From JAMXLO01 sp963818775 (GTDB lineage: Bacteria > Pseudomonadota > Alphaproteobacteria > Acetobacterales > Acetobacteraceae), in contig CAWFUF010000023.1 of the NCBI GenBank assembly GCA_963818775.1, forward strand, positions 186,001 through 250,000: a DNA stretch of 64,000 bases. The letters run 5' to 3'. The notes under the pieces are model-generated. The model ran no database searches, had not been told where the DNA came from, and was given only the letters and a program-made list of their open reading frames with translations. Every line of letters starts with the position of its first letter. Within the stretch, counting starts at the first letter, position 1. Positions 9,146 to 17,202 of this stretch are shown piece by piece. Both the position numbers and the translations under genes were made by a program.

Positions 9146-9897
9146 TGGCGGCCGGAGGATCGATCGACGCGATGGGCCAGTTCCAGCTGCATCCCGCGCT
9201 GGGGCGGATCGGCGCGTCAGTGAACTTTACCCAGGCCAATCTGATGATGGTCGTCGCCGGCCTGCTGACCTTCGGCCTGCTGTGGCTCGGCATGCGTCCG
9301 CGCGCGATGGTGCCTGGACGACTGCAGTCGGCGGCCGAGATGGCCTATGAAGCGGTGCTGGGCATGTGCACCGAGACAATCGGCCCTGAAGGCCGTTCAT
9401 ATTTCCCGTTCGTCTTCACGCTGTTCTTCTTCATCCTGTTCGGCAATCTGCTGGGCGTCTTCCCGTACTTCTTCACCTTCACCAGCCACATCGCCGTGAC
9501 GCTGGCACTGACCGTGTTCGTGGTGGGTCTCGTGACGTTCGTCGCGATCCGTATCCATGGCTGGCACTTCTTCAGCTATTTCGTGCCGCAGGGCGTGCCG
9601 GTCGCGCTGATGCCCTTGCTGGTCCCGATCGAGGTGCTGTCCTACCTGTCGCGCCTGATCTCTCTGTCGGTACGGTTGTTCGCCAACATGATGGCCGGCC
9701 ATGTGATGCTGGAAGTGTTCGGCGCCTTCGTGATCATGCTCGGGGGCGCCGGCATCATCTTCCTGGTCCCGGCCGCATTCTCGCTTGCGGTGAACGTGGC
9801 GCTGATCGGCTTCGAAATTCTGGTGGCGACACTCCAGGCCTACGTGTTTGCAGTCCTCACCTGCATTTATCTGCACGACGCAGTGCACCTCCACTAA
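9145..9897 (+). CDS. atpB: F0F1 ATP synthase subunit a
   Basis: A 250-residue membrane protein forming the proton half-channels. The essential arginine lies in SLSVRLFANMMAGH. Several membrane helices are visible (for example FGLLWLGM, FFFILFGNLLGVF, VALIGFEILVATLQAYVFAVL), and the C-terminus YLHDAVHLH is typical of alphaproteobacteria. The GTG start at 9145 overlaps the atpI stop; an internal ATG at 9172 (MGQFQLHP) is an alternative start with equal family support. Confidence 0.95.
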   Translation: MAAGGSIDAMGQFQLHPALGRIGASVNFTQANLMMVVAGLLTFGLLWLGMRPRAMVPGRLQSAAEMAYEAVLGMCTETIGPEGRSYFPFVFTLFFFILFGNLLGVFPYFFTFTSHIAVTLALTVFVVGLVTFVAIRIHGWHFFSYFVPQGVPVALMPLLVPIEVLSYLSRLISLSVRLFANMMAGHVMLEVFGAFVIMLGGAGIIFLVPAAFSLAVNVALIGFEILVATLQAYVFAVLTCIYLHDAVHLH

Positions 9898-9916
9898 CCC
9901 GAAGGAACACAGAACC

Positions 9917-10141
9917 ATGGATCTCGCTTCCGCAAAGGCCATCGGCGCGGGTATCGCCGTTATCGCGCTGTCGGGTGTCGGCGTGGGCATCGGCTATATC
10001 TTCGCCGCCCTGGTCAGCAGCGTGGCGCGCAACCCGGCGGCGCGCGAGCGCGTGTTCGGCCTTGCCATCCTCGGGTTCGCGCTGACCGAAGCGGTGGCGC
10101 TCTACGCGCTGGTGATCGCGTTCATCATCCTGTTCGTCTGA
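9917..10141 (+). CDS. atpE: F0F1 ATP synthase subunit c
   Basis: A 74-residue hairpin proteolipid that makes the rotor ring. Helix 1 is glycine-rich (GVGVGIGYIFAAL), the polar loop is ARNPAARE and the proton-carrying glutamate is in LTEAVALYALV of helix 2. Start chosen at ATG 9917, preceded by GAAGGAACACAGAACC. The stop overlaps the b' start by one base (TGATG). Confidence 0.96.
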   Translation: MDLASAKAIGAGIAVIALSGVGVGIGYIFAALVSSVARNPAARERVFGLAILGFALTEAVALYALVIAFIILFV

Positions 10142-10722
10142 TGCCGATACGCCCAACCCGCATCATTTGGGCGCTGCTCACGGCGCTGCTGCTGCCAACC
10201 GCCGCCAAGGCGGCAGGCATGCCGCAACTCGACTTCGCCAACCCACTGACCACCAGCCAGGTGGTGTGGGGCGCGATCATCTTCGCCGTGCTGTACATCG
10301 TGCTGTCGCGCATCGCCCTGCCGAAGGTCGGCGCTGTGCTCGAGGAGCGCGCGCGTCACATCGCCTCTGATCTGGAGACTGCGCAAGCATCCAAGGCAAG
10401 GGCCGACGAGGCGGCGAAGCATGTCGCAGAGGCTACGGCTCGCGCTCGGGCCGAAGCGCAGGCGGCGATCAATACGGCGCTGGATGCGGCGAAGCAGGAG
10501 GCGTCGGCACGCATCGCGGCGCTGAATCAGCGGCTGGAGCAGCAGTTGCACGACGCCGAGACGCAGATCAACGCGGCGCGCGCGTCGGCAATGCGCGCGC
10601 TGCGCGACGTGGCGACCGAGACGGCGGCCACGGTGATCGGCCGCCTGACCGGATCGCCGCCGGATGCGCAGCGGCTGGATGGCGCCATCGGTGCCGCGCT
10701 GGCCGCACGCCGGATCGCCTGA
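10141..10722 (+). CDS. atpG: F0F1 ATP synthase subunit b'
   Basis: A 193-residue peripheral stalk subunit. It has an N-terminal hydrophobic segment that may act as a signal-like region (LLTALLLPTAAKA), a membrane helix at QVVWGAIIFAVLYIVLSRIALP, then a long charged coiled coil (VLEERARHIASDLETAQASKARADEA). Having both b' and b is characteristic of alphaproteobacteria, cyanobacteria and plastids. It lies directly between subunits c and b. Confidence 0.9.
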   Translation: MPIRPTRIIWALLTALLLPTAAKAAGMPQLDFANPLTTSQVVWGAIIFAVLYIVLSRIALPKVGAVLEERARHIASDLETAQASKARADEAAKHVAEATARARAEAQAAINTALDAAKQEASARIAALNQRLEQQLHDAETQINAARASAMRALRDVATETAATVIGRLTGSPPDAQRLDGAIGAALAARRIA

Positions 10723-10734
10723 GGACGCGCCGCC

Positions 10735-11250
10735 ATGCCAGAGCCAAGCTTCTTCGCCGAACCGCGCAACTGGGTGCTGATCGCCTTCGTGCTGTTCTTC
10801 GTGCTGTTCGGCCGCAAACTCTGGTCGGTCCTGGCGCAGATGCTGGACGATCGCGCCGCCAAGGTCCGGACCGAGCTGGACGAGGCCGCGCGGCTGCGTC
10901 AGGAGGCTGAGGCGATGCTGCGCGAAGCTGAGACGCGGCGGGCCGAGGCGTTGCGCGAGGCTCAGGCGCTGATCGAGGGAGCCAAGGCGGAAGCCGAGCG
11001 CGTCGCAGCGGCCGCGGGTGCGGAGGCTGAGGCATCGGCGCGTCGGCGCGAGCAGATGGCGATGGACCGCATTGCCGCTGCCGAGAAGGCCGCGGTGGAC
11101 GAGGTGCGGTTGACCGCGGTCGAGGTCGCGACGACCGCCGCGCGGCAGGTTATTGCCGAGGGACTGTCGGCAGACGCGGATGCGCGGCTGATCGACCACG
11201 CGATCACCCAATTGCCGAGCGCCCTCGCGGCAAGCCGACGAGTGGCGTAG
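10735..11250 (+). CDS. atpF: F0F1 ATP synthase subunit b
   Basis: A 171-residue peripheral stalk subunit with one N-terminal membrane helix (FFAEPRNWVLIAFVLFFVLFG) followed by a long coiled coil rich in Ala, Glu and Arg. It pairs with b' to hold the stator. It begins 12 bases after b' and is the last gene of the F0 operon; no F1 genes follow. Confidence 0.92.
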   Translation: MPEPSFFAEPRNWVLIAFVLFFVLFGRKLWSVLAQMLDDRAAKVRTELDEAARLRQEAEAMLREAETRRAEALREAQALIEGAKAEAERVAAAAGAEAEASARRREQMAMDRIAAAEKAAVDEVRLTAVEVATTAARQVIAEGLSADADARLIDHAITQLPSALAASRRVA

Positions 11251-11277
11251 ATGCCAAATCTTGTGCAACGGTCTGAA

Positions 11278-11309
11278 TATCCATATATCCCACTGAGGAT
11301 ATATGGATA
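11278..11309. promoter_or_regulatory. Inverted-repeat operator of the vapBC module
   Basis: TATCCATATATCC (11278-11290) and GGATATATGGATA (11297-11309) are perfect 13-bp inverted repeats separated by 6 bases, ending 10 bases before the antitoxin ATG. AT-rich palindromes at this place are the usual binding site of VapB/VapBC autorepressor complexes. It also overlaps the zone where the ribosome site would be, and no good Shine-Dalgarno is visible, so the message may be near-leaderless. Confidence 0.8.
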
Positions 11310-11319
11310 GTCGCGTCAC

Positions 11320-11559
11320 ATGCCGCTCTACATCAAGGATGAAACGACGACCCGGCTGGTCAGCGAGCTCGCCAGACGGCGCGGCTTGACCAAGCAGGGG
11401 GCCGTCCGTCTGGCGGTCGAAGCCGAACTCCAACGAGCCGAGAAGGCTATTCGATTGCGCGAGCGTGTGGCGCGGCTCTGGGAAGCCCAACCATTGCCGC
11501 CGCCCACAGGTCAGGCGGCCGATAAGGCGTTCTACGACGAATTGTCGGGGGAGCCGTGA
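11320..11559 (+). CDS. vapB: Type II antitoxin, VapB family (PSK-type)
   Basis: A 79-residue protein beginning MPLYIKDE with a ribbon-helix-helix-like N-terminus (LVSELARRRGLTKQGAVRLAVEAEL) that binds the operator upstream, and a C-terminal tail (PPPTGQAADKAFYDELSGEP) of the kind that wraps the PIN toxin. It resembles the Rv0623-like VapB group. It overlaps the toxin start by 4 bases (GTGA), the standard coupling of antitoxin and toxin. Confidence 0.88.
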   Translation: MPLYIKDETTTRLVSELARRRGLTKQGAVRLAVEAELQRAEKAIRLRERVARLWEAQPLPPPTGQAADKAFYDELSGEP

Positions 11560-11963
11560 CGATCTTCGCCGATGCTTCGGCTCTGGTGACCATCGTCGCC
11601 AGAGAGGCCGAGGCGCTGGCTCTGGTGGACTGCCTCGATGCCGATGAACGCCGGCTGTGCTCAGCGCTATCGGTCTGGGAAACGGTTGCGGGCCTCGCGC
11701 GGAGCTACATGTTCTCGGTCCCTTCCGCCCGGGTACGTGTCCGTCTGTTCCTCGACACCATGGACTTCAGCTTCGTAGGCATCGGCGAACGCGAATTCGA
11801 TATGGCATCGGAAGCCTACGCCCAGTTCGGCAAGGGCAGGCATCCGGCGGCGCGGAACATGGGCGACTGCTTCGCCTACGCGTGCGCACGGGCGAACAGC
11901 GCGCGGCTGCTGTTCAAGGGAGAGGACTTCCGGCGCACGGATATCGAACCCGCGATCCTGTGA
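11556..11963 (+). CDS. vapC: Type II toxin, VapC PIN-domain ribonuclease
   Basis: A 135-residue PIN-domain nuclease that cleaves RNA when freed from VapB. Acidic metal ligands are visible: D in FADASAL (residue 5), E in SVWETVAG, D in NMGDCFAYA and the final D in GEDFRRTDI. It starts at GTG 11556, overlapping vapB. No key residue is missing, so the toxin looks active. The module sits alone between the F0 operon and rplY, suggesting a horizontally acquired insertion. Confidence 0.9.
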   Translation: MTIFADASALVTIVAREAEALALVDCLDADERRLCSALSVWETVAGLARSYMFSVPSARVRVRLFLDTMDFSFVGIGEREFDMASEAYAQFGKGRHPAARNMGDCFAYACARANSARLLFKGEDFRRTDIEPAIL

Positions 11964-12066
11964 AAACGAATCCGGTGGAACCTTGCCGGAAGCGGCCATT
12001 CCCGCTACATCCCCGCCGCGCCGGCACCCCTGGAGGCCGGCGCTGCCATTTGCAGGAGCGGGGACC

Positions 12067-12735
12067 ATGGCCAATGTCGTGACCATCGAGGCCGAGGCAC
12101 GCACGCGAGCGGGTAAGGGGGCGGCGCGGGCGACGCGGCGAGCCGGCAAGATGCCCGGCGTCATCTACGGGGCCAGCCAGGCGCCCAGCCTCATCGCACT
12201 CGATCCTCGCGCGATACTGCGCGAACTGAGCCGCCCCGGCTGGCAGTCGCGCCTCTACGAGATCAAGATCAACGGTGATGCAACACAGGCGCTGTTTCGC
12301 GACGTCCAGTTTCACCCGGTGACCGACGCGCCCGAGCATGTCGATTTTCAGCGCCTCGCACCCGGCGAGCCGATCCGCGTGTCAGTGCCAGTGCATTTCG
12401 AGAATGACGGGCTCAGCCCAGGCCTCAAACGCGGTGGCGTCCTGAACGTCATCCGGCACACCGTCCAGGTCTACGCCCAGCCAGAGCGTATCCCCGAGCA
12501 ATTCACCGCCGACCTCGCCGACCTCGACTTTAATGATGCGGTGCGCTGGGAGGACCTGAAGGGTACCGAGAACGCCCGCCCGGCGGTCGCCCGCAACTTC
12601 GTTGTCGCGACTGTGGCGCCGCCGACCAAGCTGGCCGAAGTCTCCGCCGAGCCAACGGCAGCGGCCGCACCGGTAGCGGCTCCTGTCGCCGCGGCTCCGG
12701 CCGCTGCTCCGGCACGCGGCGGCGCCCGGCGCTGA
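12067..12735 (+). CDS. rplY: 50S ribosomal protein L25/general stress protein Ctc
   Basis: A 222-residue long-form L25 that binds 5S rRNA. The N-terminal domain carries TRAGKGAARATRRAGKMPGVIYG, the middle domain the TL5/CTC beta fold (HVDFQRLAPGEPIRVSVPVHFEN), and an Ala/Pro-rich tail ends the protein. GCAGGAGCGGGGACC precedes the ATG at 12067. The gene is followed after 12 bases by pth, a common pairing in alphaproteobacteria. Confidence 0.93.
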   Translation: MANVVTIEAEARTRAGKGAARATRRAGKMPGVIYGASQAPSLIALDPRAILRELSRPGWQSRLYEIKINGDATQALFRDVQFHPVTDAPEHVDFQRLAPGEPIRVSVPVHFENDGLSPGLKRGGVLNVIRHTVQVYAQPERIPEQFTADLADLDFNDAVRWEDLKGTENARPAVARNFVVATVAPPTKLAEVSAEPTAAAAPVAAPVAAAPAAAPARGGARR

Positions 12736-12747
12736 TTCCAACGAGTC

Positions 12748-13326
12748 ATGCTGCTCTGGGTCGGCCTCGGCAATCCGGAGCCGGGGATGGCCCGGAACCG
12801 GCACAACATCGGCTTCATGGCAATCGACACCATCGCCATCAAGTACGGCTTCACCCCATGGCGCCAGCGCTTCAAGGGCCTGATGAGCGAGGGCAGCGTC
12901 GCCGGTGAAAAGATCCTCGCACTGAAACCGCAGACCTACATGAACGAGTTGGGTGTGTCGGTGCAGCAGGCCGCCGCGTTCTACAAAATGCCGATCGACA
13001 CGATCACCGCATTTCACGACGAACTCGACCTGGTGCCCGGCAAGGTGCGGGTGAAGCGCGGTGGCGGCGCGGCAGGCCATAACGGCCTGCGCAGCATGGA
13101 CCGCATCCTCGGCACGCAGGACTACTGGCGGGTGCGTCTCGGCATCGGCCATCCCGGGCAGAAGGAGCGCGTCCTTGGCCACGTGCTGGGCGACTTCGTA
13201 AAGCAAGACCGCGAGTGGCTGCTGCCATTGCTCGACGCCGTGGCCGATGCCGCACCGTTACTGGTACAGGGCAAGCCCGAAGACTTCATGACCAAGGTCG
13301 CGCTGTTGGCGCGGGAGCCGAAGTAG
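12748..13326 (+). CDS. pth: Peptidyl-tRNA hydrolase
   Basis: A 192-residue enzyme that releases peptides from stalled peptidyl-tRNA. The core motif GLGNPEPGMARNRHNIGF holds the catalytic histidine (about residue 20), and the partner aspartate is in FHDELDL. GGGAAGHNGLRSM is the conserved substrate loop. It lies between rplY and ychF, and its stop touches the ychF start. Confidence 0.95.
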   Translation: MLLWVGLGNPEPGMARNRHNIGFMAIDTIAIKYGFTPWRQRFKGLMSEGSVAGEKILALKPQTYMNELGVSVQQAAAFYKMPIDTITAFHDELDLVPGKVRVKRGGGAAGHNGLRSMDRILGTQDYWRVRLGIGHPGQKERVLGHVLGDFVKQDREWLLPLLDAVADAAPLLVQGKPEDFMTKVALLAREPK

Positions 13327-14421
13327 ATGGGCTTCAACTGCGGCATTGTCGGACTGCCGAATGTTGGCAAGTCCACGCTGTTCAACGCGCTGACCGCAAC
13401 AGCGGCAGCCCAGGCGGCGAACTATCCGTTCTGCACCATCGAGCCGAATGTCGGTCGCGTCCCAGTGCCGGACACGCGCCTCACCACACTCGCCGTGATC
13501 GGCAAGTCAGCAAAGGTCGTGCCCACGACGCTGGAGTTCGTCGATATCGCCGGCCTGGTGCGCGGTGCCAGCAAGGGCGAGGAACTCGGCAACCAGTTCC
13601 TCGCGCATATCCGCGAGGTCGACGCGATCATCCACGTGCTGCGCTGCTTCGAGGATCCCGACATCGCCCATGTCGAAGGCGCCATCGATCCGCTGCGCGA
13701 TGCAGAAGTGGTGGAGACCGAGCTGATGCTCGCCGATCTCGACAGCCTGGAGAAGCGGCTCTTCGCCGCGCATAAGCGCGCACGCGGCAACGACAAGGAG
13801 GCGATCGCGTCGGTCGCACTGATGGAGCCGCTGGTTGTCGCGCTGCGCGAGGGACGCCCCGTGCGTGCTGTCATTCGGCCCGAGCAGGCGGAAGCAGTGA
13901 AGCGGCTGCAACTACTGACGTCGAAACCCGTGCTGTACTTGTGCAATGTCGAGGAGAGTGCGGCCGCAGCCGGGAATGCGTTCACCGAGCGCGTGGTGGA
14001 ACACGCACGTGCGGAAGGCGCGCGCGTCGTGGTGGTATCGGCGGCGATCGAGGCGGAGGTTGCACAACTGCCAGAGGCGGATCGCGCCGAATTCCTCGAG
14101 GGGCTTGGGCTGCACGACAGCGGCCTCGATCGGGTGATCCGCGCCGGCTACGACCTGCTTGGGCTGCTCACCTTTTTCACCGTCGGGCCGAAGGAGGCGC
14201 ATGCCTGGACGGTCGTGCGGGGCACAAAGGCACCGCAGGCCGCGGGCACGATCCACGGCGACTTCGAACGCGGCTTCATCGCCTCCGAGACGATCAGCTA
14301 CGACGACTACCTCGCGTGCAAAGGCGAGGCCGGCGCCAAGGACGCCGGCAAGATGCGCGTCGAAGGCAAGGAATACGTCGTGAAGGACGGCGATATCCTG
14401 CTGTTCCGCTTCAACGTGTGA
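13327..14421 (+). CDS. ychF: Redox-regulated ATPase YchF
   Basis: A 364-residue Obg-family P-loop protein that hydrolyses ATP rather than GTP and associates with ribosomes. Walker A is GLPNVGKST (residues about 9-17), G3 is FVDIAGLVRGASKGEELGN, and the TGS domain at the C-terminus (LLTFFTVGPKEAHAW to YVVKDGDILLFRFNV) is complete. It starts directly after pth. Confidence 0.95.
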   Translation: MGFNCGIVGLPNVGKSTLFNALTATAAAQAANYPFCTIEPNVGRVPVPDTRLTTLAVIGKSAKVVPTTLEFVDIAGLVRGASKGEELGNQFLAHIREVDAIIHVLRCFEDPDIAHVEGAIDPLRDAEVVETELMLADLDSLEKRLFAAHKRARGNDKEAIASVALMEPLVVALREGRPVRAVIRPEQAEAVKRLQLLTSKPVLYLCNVEESAAAAGNAFTERVVEHARAEGARVVVVSAAIEAEVAQLPEADRAEFLEGLGLHDSGLDRVIRAGYDLLGLLTFFTVGPKEAHAWTVVRGTKAPQAAGTIHGDFERGFIASETISYDDYLACKGEAGAKDAGKMRVEGKEYVVKDGDILLFRFNV

Positions 14422-14431
14422 CGCCCCTGAT

Positions 14432-14549
14432 CGTCATGGCCGGGTTCGGCCCGCTAGGCGCCAACAAATCGCCAAAGCACTGCGCCTTATCGTCATGGCC
14501 GGGTTCGGCCCGCTAGGCGCCAACAAATCGCCAAAGCACTGCGCCTTAT
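14432..14549. repeat. 59-bp tandem duplication in REP-like DNA
   Basis: Two identical 59-bp units occupy 14432-14490 and 14491-14549, each starting CGTCATGGCCGGGTTCGG and ending GCGCCTTAT. A third partial copy begins at 14550 and merges into the palindromic repeat that follows. The unit starts with the same CGTCATGGCCGG core as the dispersed repeats at 20627 and 21343, so the tandem array probably arose from slippage of a REP-like element downstream of ychF. Confidence 0.85.
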
Positions 14550-14635
14550 CGTCATGGCCGGCCTCAGTGCCGGCCATCCACGACTTCCGCATCAGACAAA
14601 ATCGTGGATGGCCGAGCCAAGCTCGACCATCACGA
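14550..14635. repeat. REP-like palindromic repeat, copy 1
   Basis: The element starts CGTCATGGCCGG and ends CCATCACGA, near inverses of each other. Inside, GGCCATCCACGA (14572-14583) and TCGTGGATGGCC (14602-14613) are a perfect 12-bp inverted repeat. It lies between the convergent ychF and osmC-like genes and may serve as a bidirectional terminator. Similar elements occur at 20627-20716 and 21343-21457. Confidence 0.8.
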
Positions 14636-14720
14636 AAGAGGGGACAGTGCGCCAGTCGATTCACTATGTTAGCGCCTGTGGGCCTTCGCCCGGCCACCAA
14701 CGTCTTTCGTTCGTCGTCGC

Positions 14721-15152
14721 TCACTCCAGCTTCGCGTCGAGCGTGATCGCGGCGTTGAGCACCTTCGACACCGGACAATTTGCCTTCGCGTCCGCTGCCA
14801 GCTTCTGAAACGCCGCATCCTCCAGACCCGGCACCCGGGCGCGCAACACCAGATGCACCGCGGCGATCTTCCAGCCGGCGCCTTCCTGCTCCATGGTCAG
14901 CGTCGCGTCGGTGTGCAGGCTCTCCGGTGGATGACCCGCGCCGCTGAGCTGAAACGCCGTCGCCATGCTGAAGCAGCCGGCATGCGCCGCGGCTATCAGC
15001 TCCTCCGGGTTGGTGCCCTTGCCGTCGCCGAACCGTGCGGTGAACGAATAGGGCGTCTCCTTCAGGGTCGCGCTCTGCGTCGTGAGGCTGCCTTTGCCTT
15101 CCTTGCCGCTGCCTTGCCAGACCGCGCTTGCGTGCCGCTTGATGCTTGCCAT
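14721..15152 (-). CDS. OsmC family peroxiredoxin
   Basis: A 143-residue OsmC/Ohr-type protein that reduces organic hydroperoxides with two cysteines, here in AAHAGCFSMA and ANCPVSK. Motifs NPEELIAAAHAGC and the N-terminal WQGSGKEGKG match the OsmC branch. GGAGGACCTCC lies right before the ATG. The start region overlaps the 3' end of the upstream HxlR regulator gene by 91 bases, so the pair is likely cotranscribed and the regulator may control this peroxidase. Confidence 0.88.
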   Translation of the reverse strand: MASIKRHASAVWQGSGKEGKGSLTTQSATLKETPYSFTARFGDGKGTNPEELIAAAHAGCFSMATAFQLSGAGHPPESLHTDATLTMEQEGAGWKIAAVHLVLRARVPGLEDAAFQKLAADAKANCPVSKVLNAAITLDAKLE

Positions 15153-15715
15153 GGAGGTCCTCCTGCCTGTGCAGACCCAGCATGTGGGAAACCATCCGCC
15201 GATGTCATGGGGTCAGCAATACGCCCCTGCCGGAAAACGACAGCATCATAAGCGGCGTGCAGTTGTGACGTGACCGATGTCGCGCGGCGGCGCGGGGGCG
15301 CACCCAGGTGCCGCTCGCGCAGTTCCTCCATGAACGCGCGCCACATCTTCGGGCCGCCCTCCTCCAGCAGTTGCGCCCGGATGCCGAGTTCCTCGCTCAC
15401 CGGCAGGTATTCGCGTCCCCAGACCGCCATCTGCGCCAGCACCGGCAGCAGCTCGATGCCCTGCTCGGTCAGGCTGTAGACCGACTTCTGCAGATGCGTC
15501 GGGTCGTCGGCCTTGGTGATGATCCCCTGCGCGAGCAGCATCCGCAGCCGATCGGCGAGGATATTGGAGGAAATGCCCTCCTCCGACCGCAACAACTCGC
15601 GATAGTGCCGCTTGTTGCCGAACATCATGTCGCGAATGATCAGCAGGCTCCACTTGTCGCCCACCACCTCGAGCGTGAGATTGATCGGGCACCTGGATCT
15701 GTGATCGTCGCTCAT
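15062..15715 (-). CDS. HxlR family transcriptional regulator with long tail
   Basis: A 217-residue protein whose first 110 residues are a winged-helix HxlR domain: CPINLTLEVVGDKWSLLIIRDMMFG, RHYRELLRSEEGISSNILADRL and VYSLTEQGIELLPVLAQMAVWG. Members often sense redox or electrophile stress through the N-terminal cysteine (here in SRCPIN). The C-terminal 70 residues are low-complexity and basic (GKAAARKAKAASRRRARP) and overlap the OsmC gene in another frame. This extension is unusual; the ancestral stop may have been lost. The GYD-protein gene is divergent across 133 bases. Confidence 0.85.
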   Translation of the reverse strand: MSDDHRSRCPINLTLEVVGDKWSLLIIRDMMFGNKRHYRELLRSEEGISSNILADRLRMLLAQGIITKADDPTHLQKSVYSLTEQGIELLPVLAQMAVWGREYLPVSEELGIRAQLLEEGGPKMWRAFMEELRERHLGAPPRRRATSVTSQLHAAYDAVVFRQGRIADPMTSADGFPHAGSAQAGGPPWQASSGTQARSGKAAARKAKAASRRRARP

Positions 15716-15848
15716 CCGTCCGCTCCGCGGAAAACCGCTTGCAATATTGCATCACTTTGCGCGCTATACAATCGGTTGCGGAATGCCACGGCCAACAACT
15801 CCCCAGTAAAACGAGTGCGGTACTCAACAGAATTAGGGAGTAACGTCG

Positions 15849-16187
15849 ATGTTGTTCTGCTTCACGGGAGACTACACACCGCAAGCCCTGAACGCGATGA
15901 GGCAGCACCCTGACGCCGATCGCCAGGCTGCGGTGAAACAGACAATTGAAGCCGCAGGCGGCAAGCTGGTCGCAATGTATGGTATGGCCGTCAATGGTCC
16001 CGGTGCGATGGTGATCTTCGATGTGCCTGACCCCGACATGGCAGTGGCGATAAGTGGCATTGCGGTGTCGGCCGGCACCTCGCAGAACGTGCACCTGACG
16101 CGACTGTTCACGATGGATGAGGTAAATACCATCCGCCAGAAGCGGGCGAAGCTCAGTGGGGCTTACAAACCTCCTGGACAAGCCTAA
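15849..16187 (+). CDS. GYD domain protein
   Basis: A 112-residue small protein of the GYD family: LFCFTGDYTPQALNAM, AAGGKLVAMYGMAVNGPGAMVIFDVPD, then a C-terminal segment. Family members are stand-alone alpha/beta dimers of unknown function. GGGAG lies 9 bases before the ATG. It is divergent from the HxlR regulator, whose operator is likely in 15716-15848. Confidence 0.75.
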   Translation: MLFCFTGDYTPQALNAMRQHPDADRQAAVKQTIEAAGGKLVAMYGMAVNGPGAMVIFDVPDPDMAVAISGIAVSAGTSQNVHLTRLFTMDEVNTIRQKRAKLSGAYKPPGQA

Positions 16188-16297
16188 AGGAAATGCGGGG
16201 ACGGCGCTTCATGTGCCGCCCCACTCCACATGGCCTTGACCAAATACTTGGCGCCCGGTGGGGTTGGGCCGCTGCCGCTCAGGCAACATCGATGTGA

Positions 16298-16626
16298 ATG
16301 CACATAATGGTACATCGGGTATACGCCTTCCACCGGACGACCCTTGTCTTCCAGTTGATGGTCGCAATTTCTCTGGCCGTTTGGTTGTCTCAGGCGCATG
16401 CGCAAAACGTCAGCGACATCGCGGCTGGACGGCAGCTTGCTGGCAAATACTGCAGCAAACTGTCATTTGGTCACGTCGCAGAGTGACCGCGGCACCGTTG
16501 TCGGCGCGCCCACCTTCACGGCCATCGCGAGCGACAGTTCGACCAGTGTTCAAGTCACTGCAAGGTTTTTTTGAGAGACCGCATTACGGGATGCAGGACC
16601 TGCACATAGCAAAGTCGCCCGCCTGA
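16298..16626 (+). pseudogene. Remnant of a secreted c-type cytochrome
   Basis: The 5' part encodes a signal peptide (LVFQLMVAISLAVWLSQAHAQ) and AAGRQLAGKYCS. With one A removed from 16457-16459 the frame continues as CSNCHLVTSQSDRG, restoring a CxxCH heme site, then VVGAPTFTAIASD. A second shift between about 16545 and 16572 (near a run of seven T) gives LQGFFERPHYGMQDLH, which matches the methionine-ligand region of small cytochromes c. Two frameshifts and an early end indicate a decayed gene. Confidence 0.65.
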
Positions 16627-16887
16627 TCTGCGAGCTTTTCGGCAGCTGCGATGGCCGCTCACGTAATGCCGCTGTCATGCGGGCGAGGGCTTAGAGGTCG
16701 TCCTCCAACTGATGGCAGACCTTACGGCCAGCACGGGCAGCGTGACCGCGGCTCGGCCGGCCGGGGGTAGGAGCAGCTCGCATCCCAGTTCGGCGCTCAC
16801 TAATGTGGCCGCAGGAGCAAACTGCGAGACGAGCCGACGGGCGTGACGCGTGCAGTAACAGGGACCCGGCGCAACAAGGAGGACGGA

Positions 16888-17202
16888 ATGCGGAAGTTTC
16901 TGCTGGCAAGCGTAGCCACGCTGGGAACGGGGGGGTTAGCAGGCGCGGCAATGGCACAGGCGACGACAGGGCCAATTGGTGGACCGACCCAGGGTCAGGC
17001 AGCCTATCCGGCGGCCCCCGCGCCAATGGCGTACGTGAACAACAACAACAACTACCAGGCTCCGGCCTTACCGGGTGCCGCGGCAAATCCCACCCCGGGC
17101 ACGATCGTCCTCCACCTCAACGGCAAGGTGCAGGTGGACTCCCAGGGTGTGTGGTCCAGCCTTGACAATCACCAGGTGACCGCGCCGGCCCAACCGCGCT
17201 GA
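16888..17202 (+). CDS. Short exported protein resembling the N-terminus of an Acetobacteraceae porin
   Basis: A 104-residue protein starting at ATG 16888 with AAGGAGGACGGA upstream; an in-frame start at 16843 is less likely. It has a signal peptide (LLASVATLGTGGLAGAAMAQ), an asparagine run (YVNNNNNYQAP) and PGTIVLHLNGKVQVDSQGVW. From memory, this arrangement opens much longer porins in Acetobacteraceae, but the beta-barrel is missing, so this is probably a truncated copy or a small independent secreted protein. No frameshifted continuation is evident after the stop. Confidence 0.6.
   Translation: MRKFLLASVATLGTGGLAGAAMAQATTGPIGGPTQGQAAYPAAPAPMAYVNNNNNYQAPALPGAAANPTPGTIVLHLNGKVQVDSQGVWSSLDNHQVTAPAQPR

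Noticed and set aside
9397..9990. Long minus-strand open frame opposite atpB
   Set aside because: It is His/Glu/Asp-rich antisense of a membrane gene in GC-rich DNA and has no family signature; atpB on the plus strand is certain.
10102..11490. 462-codon minus-strand frame opposite the b', b and vapB genes
   Set aside because: Pure antisense of three clear genes, with repetitive Arg/Gly-rich content typical of shadow frames.
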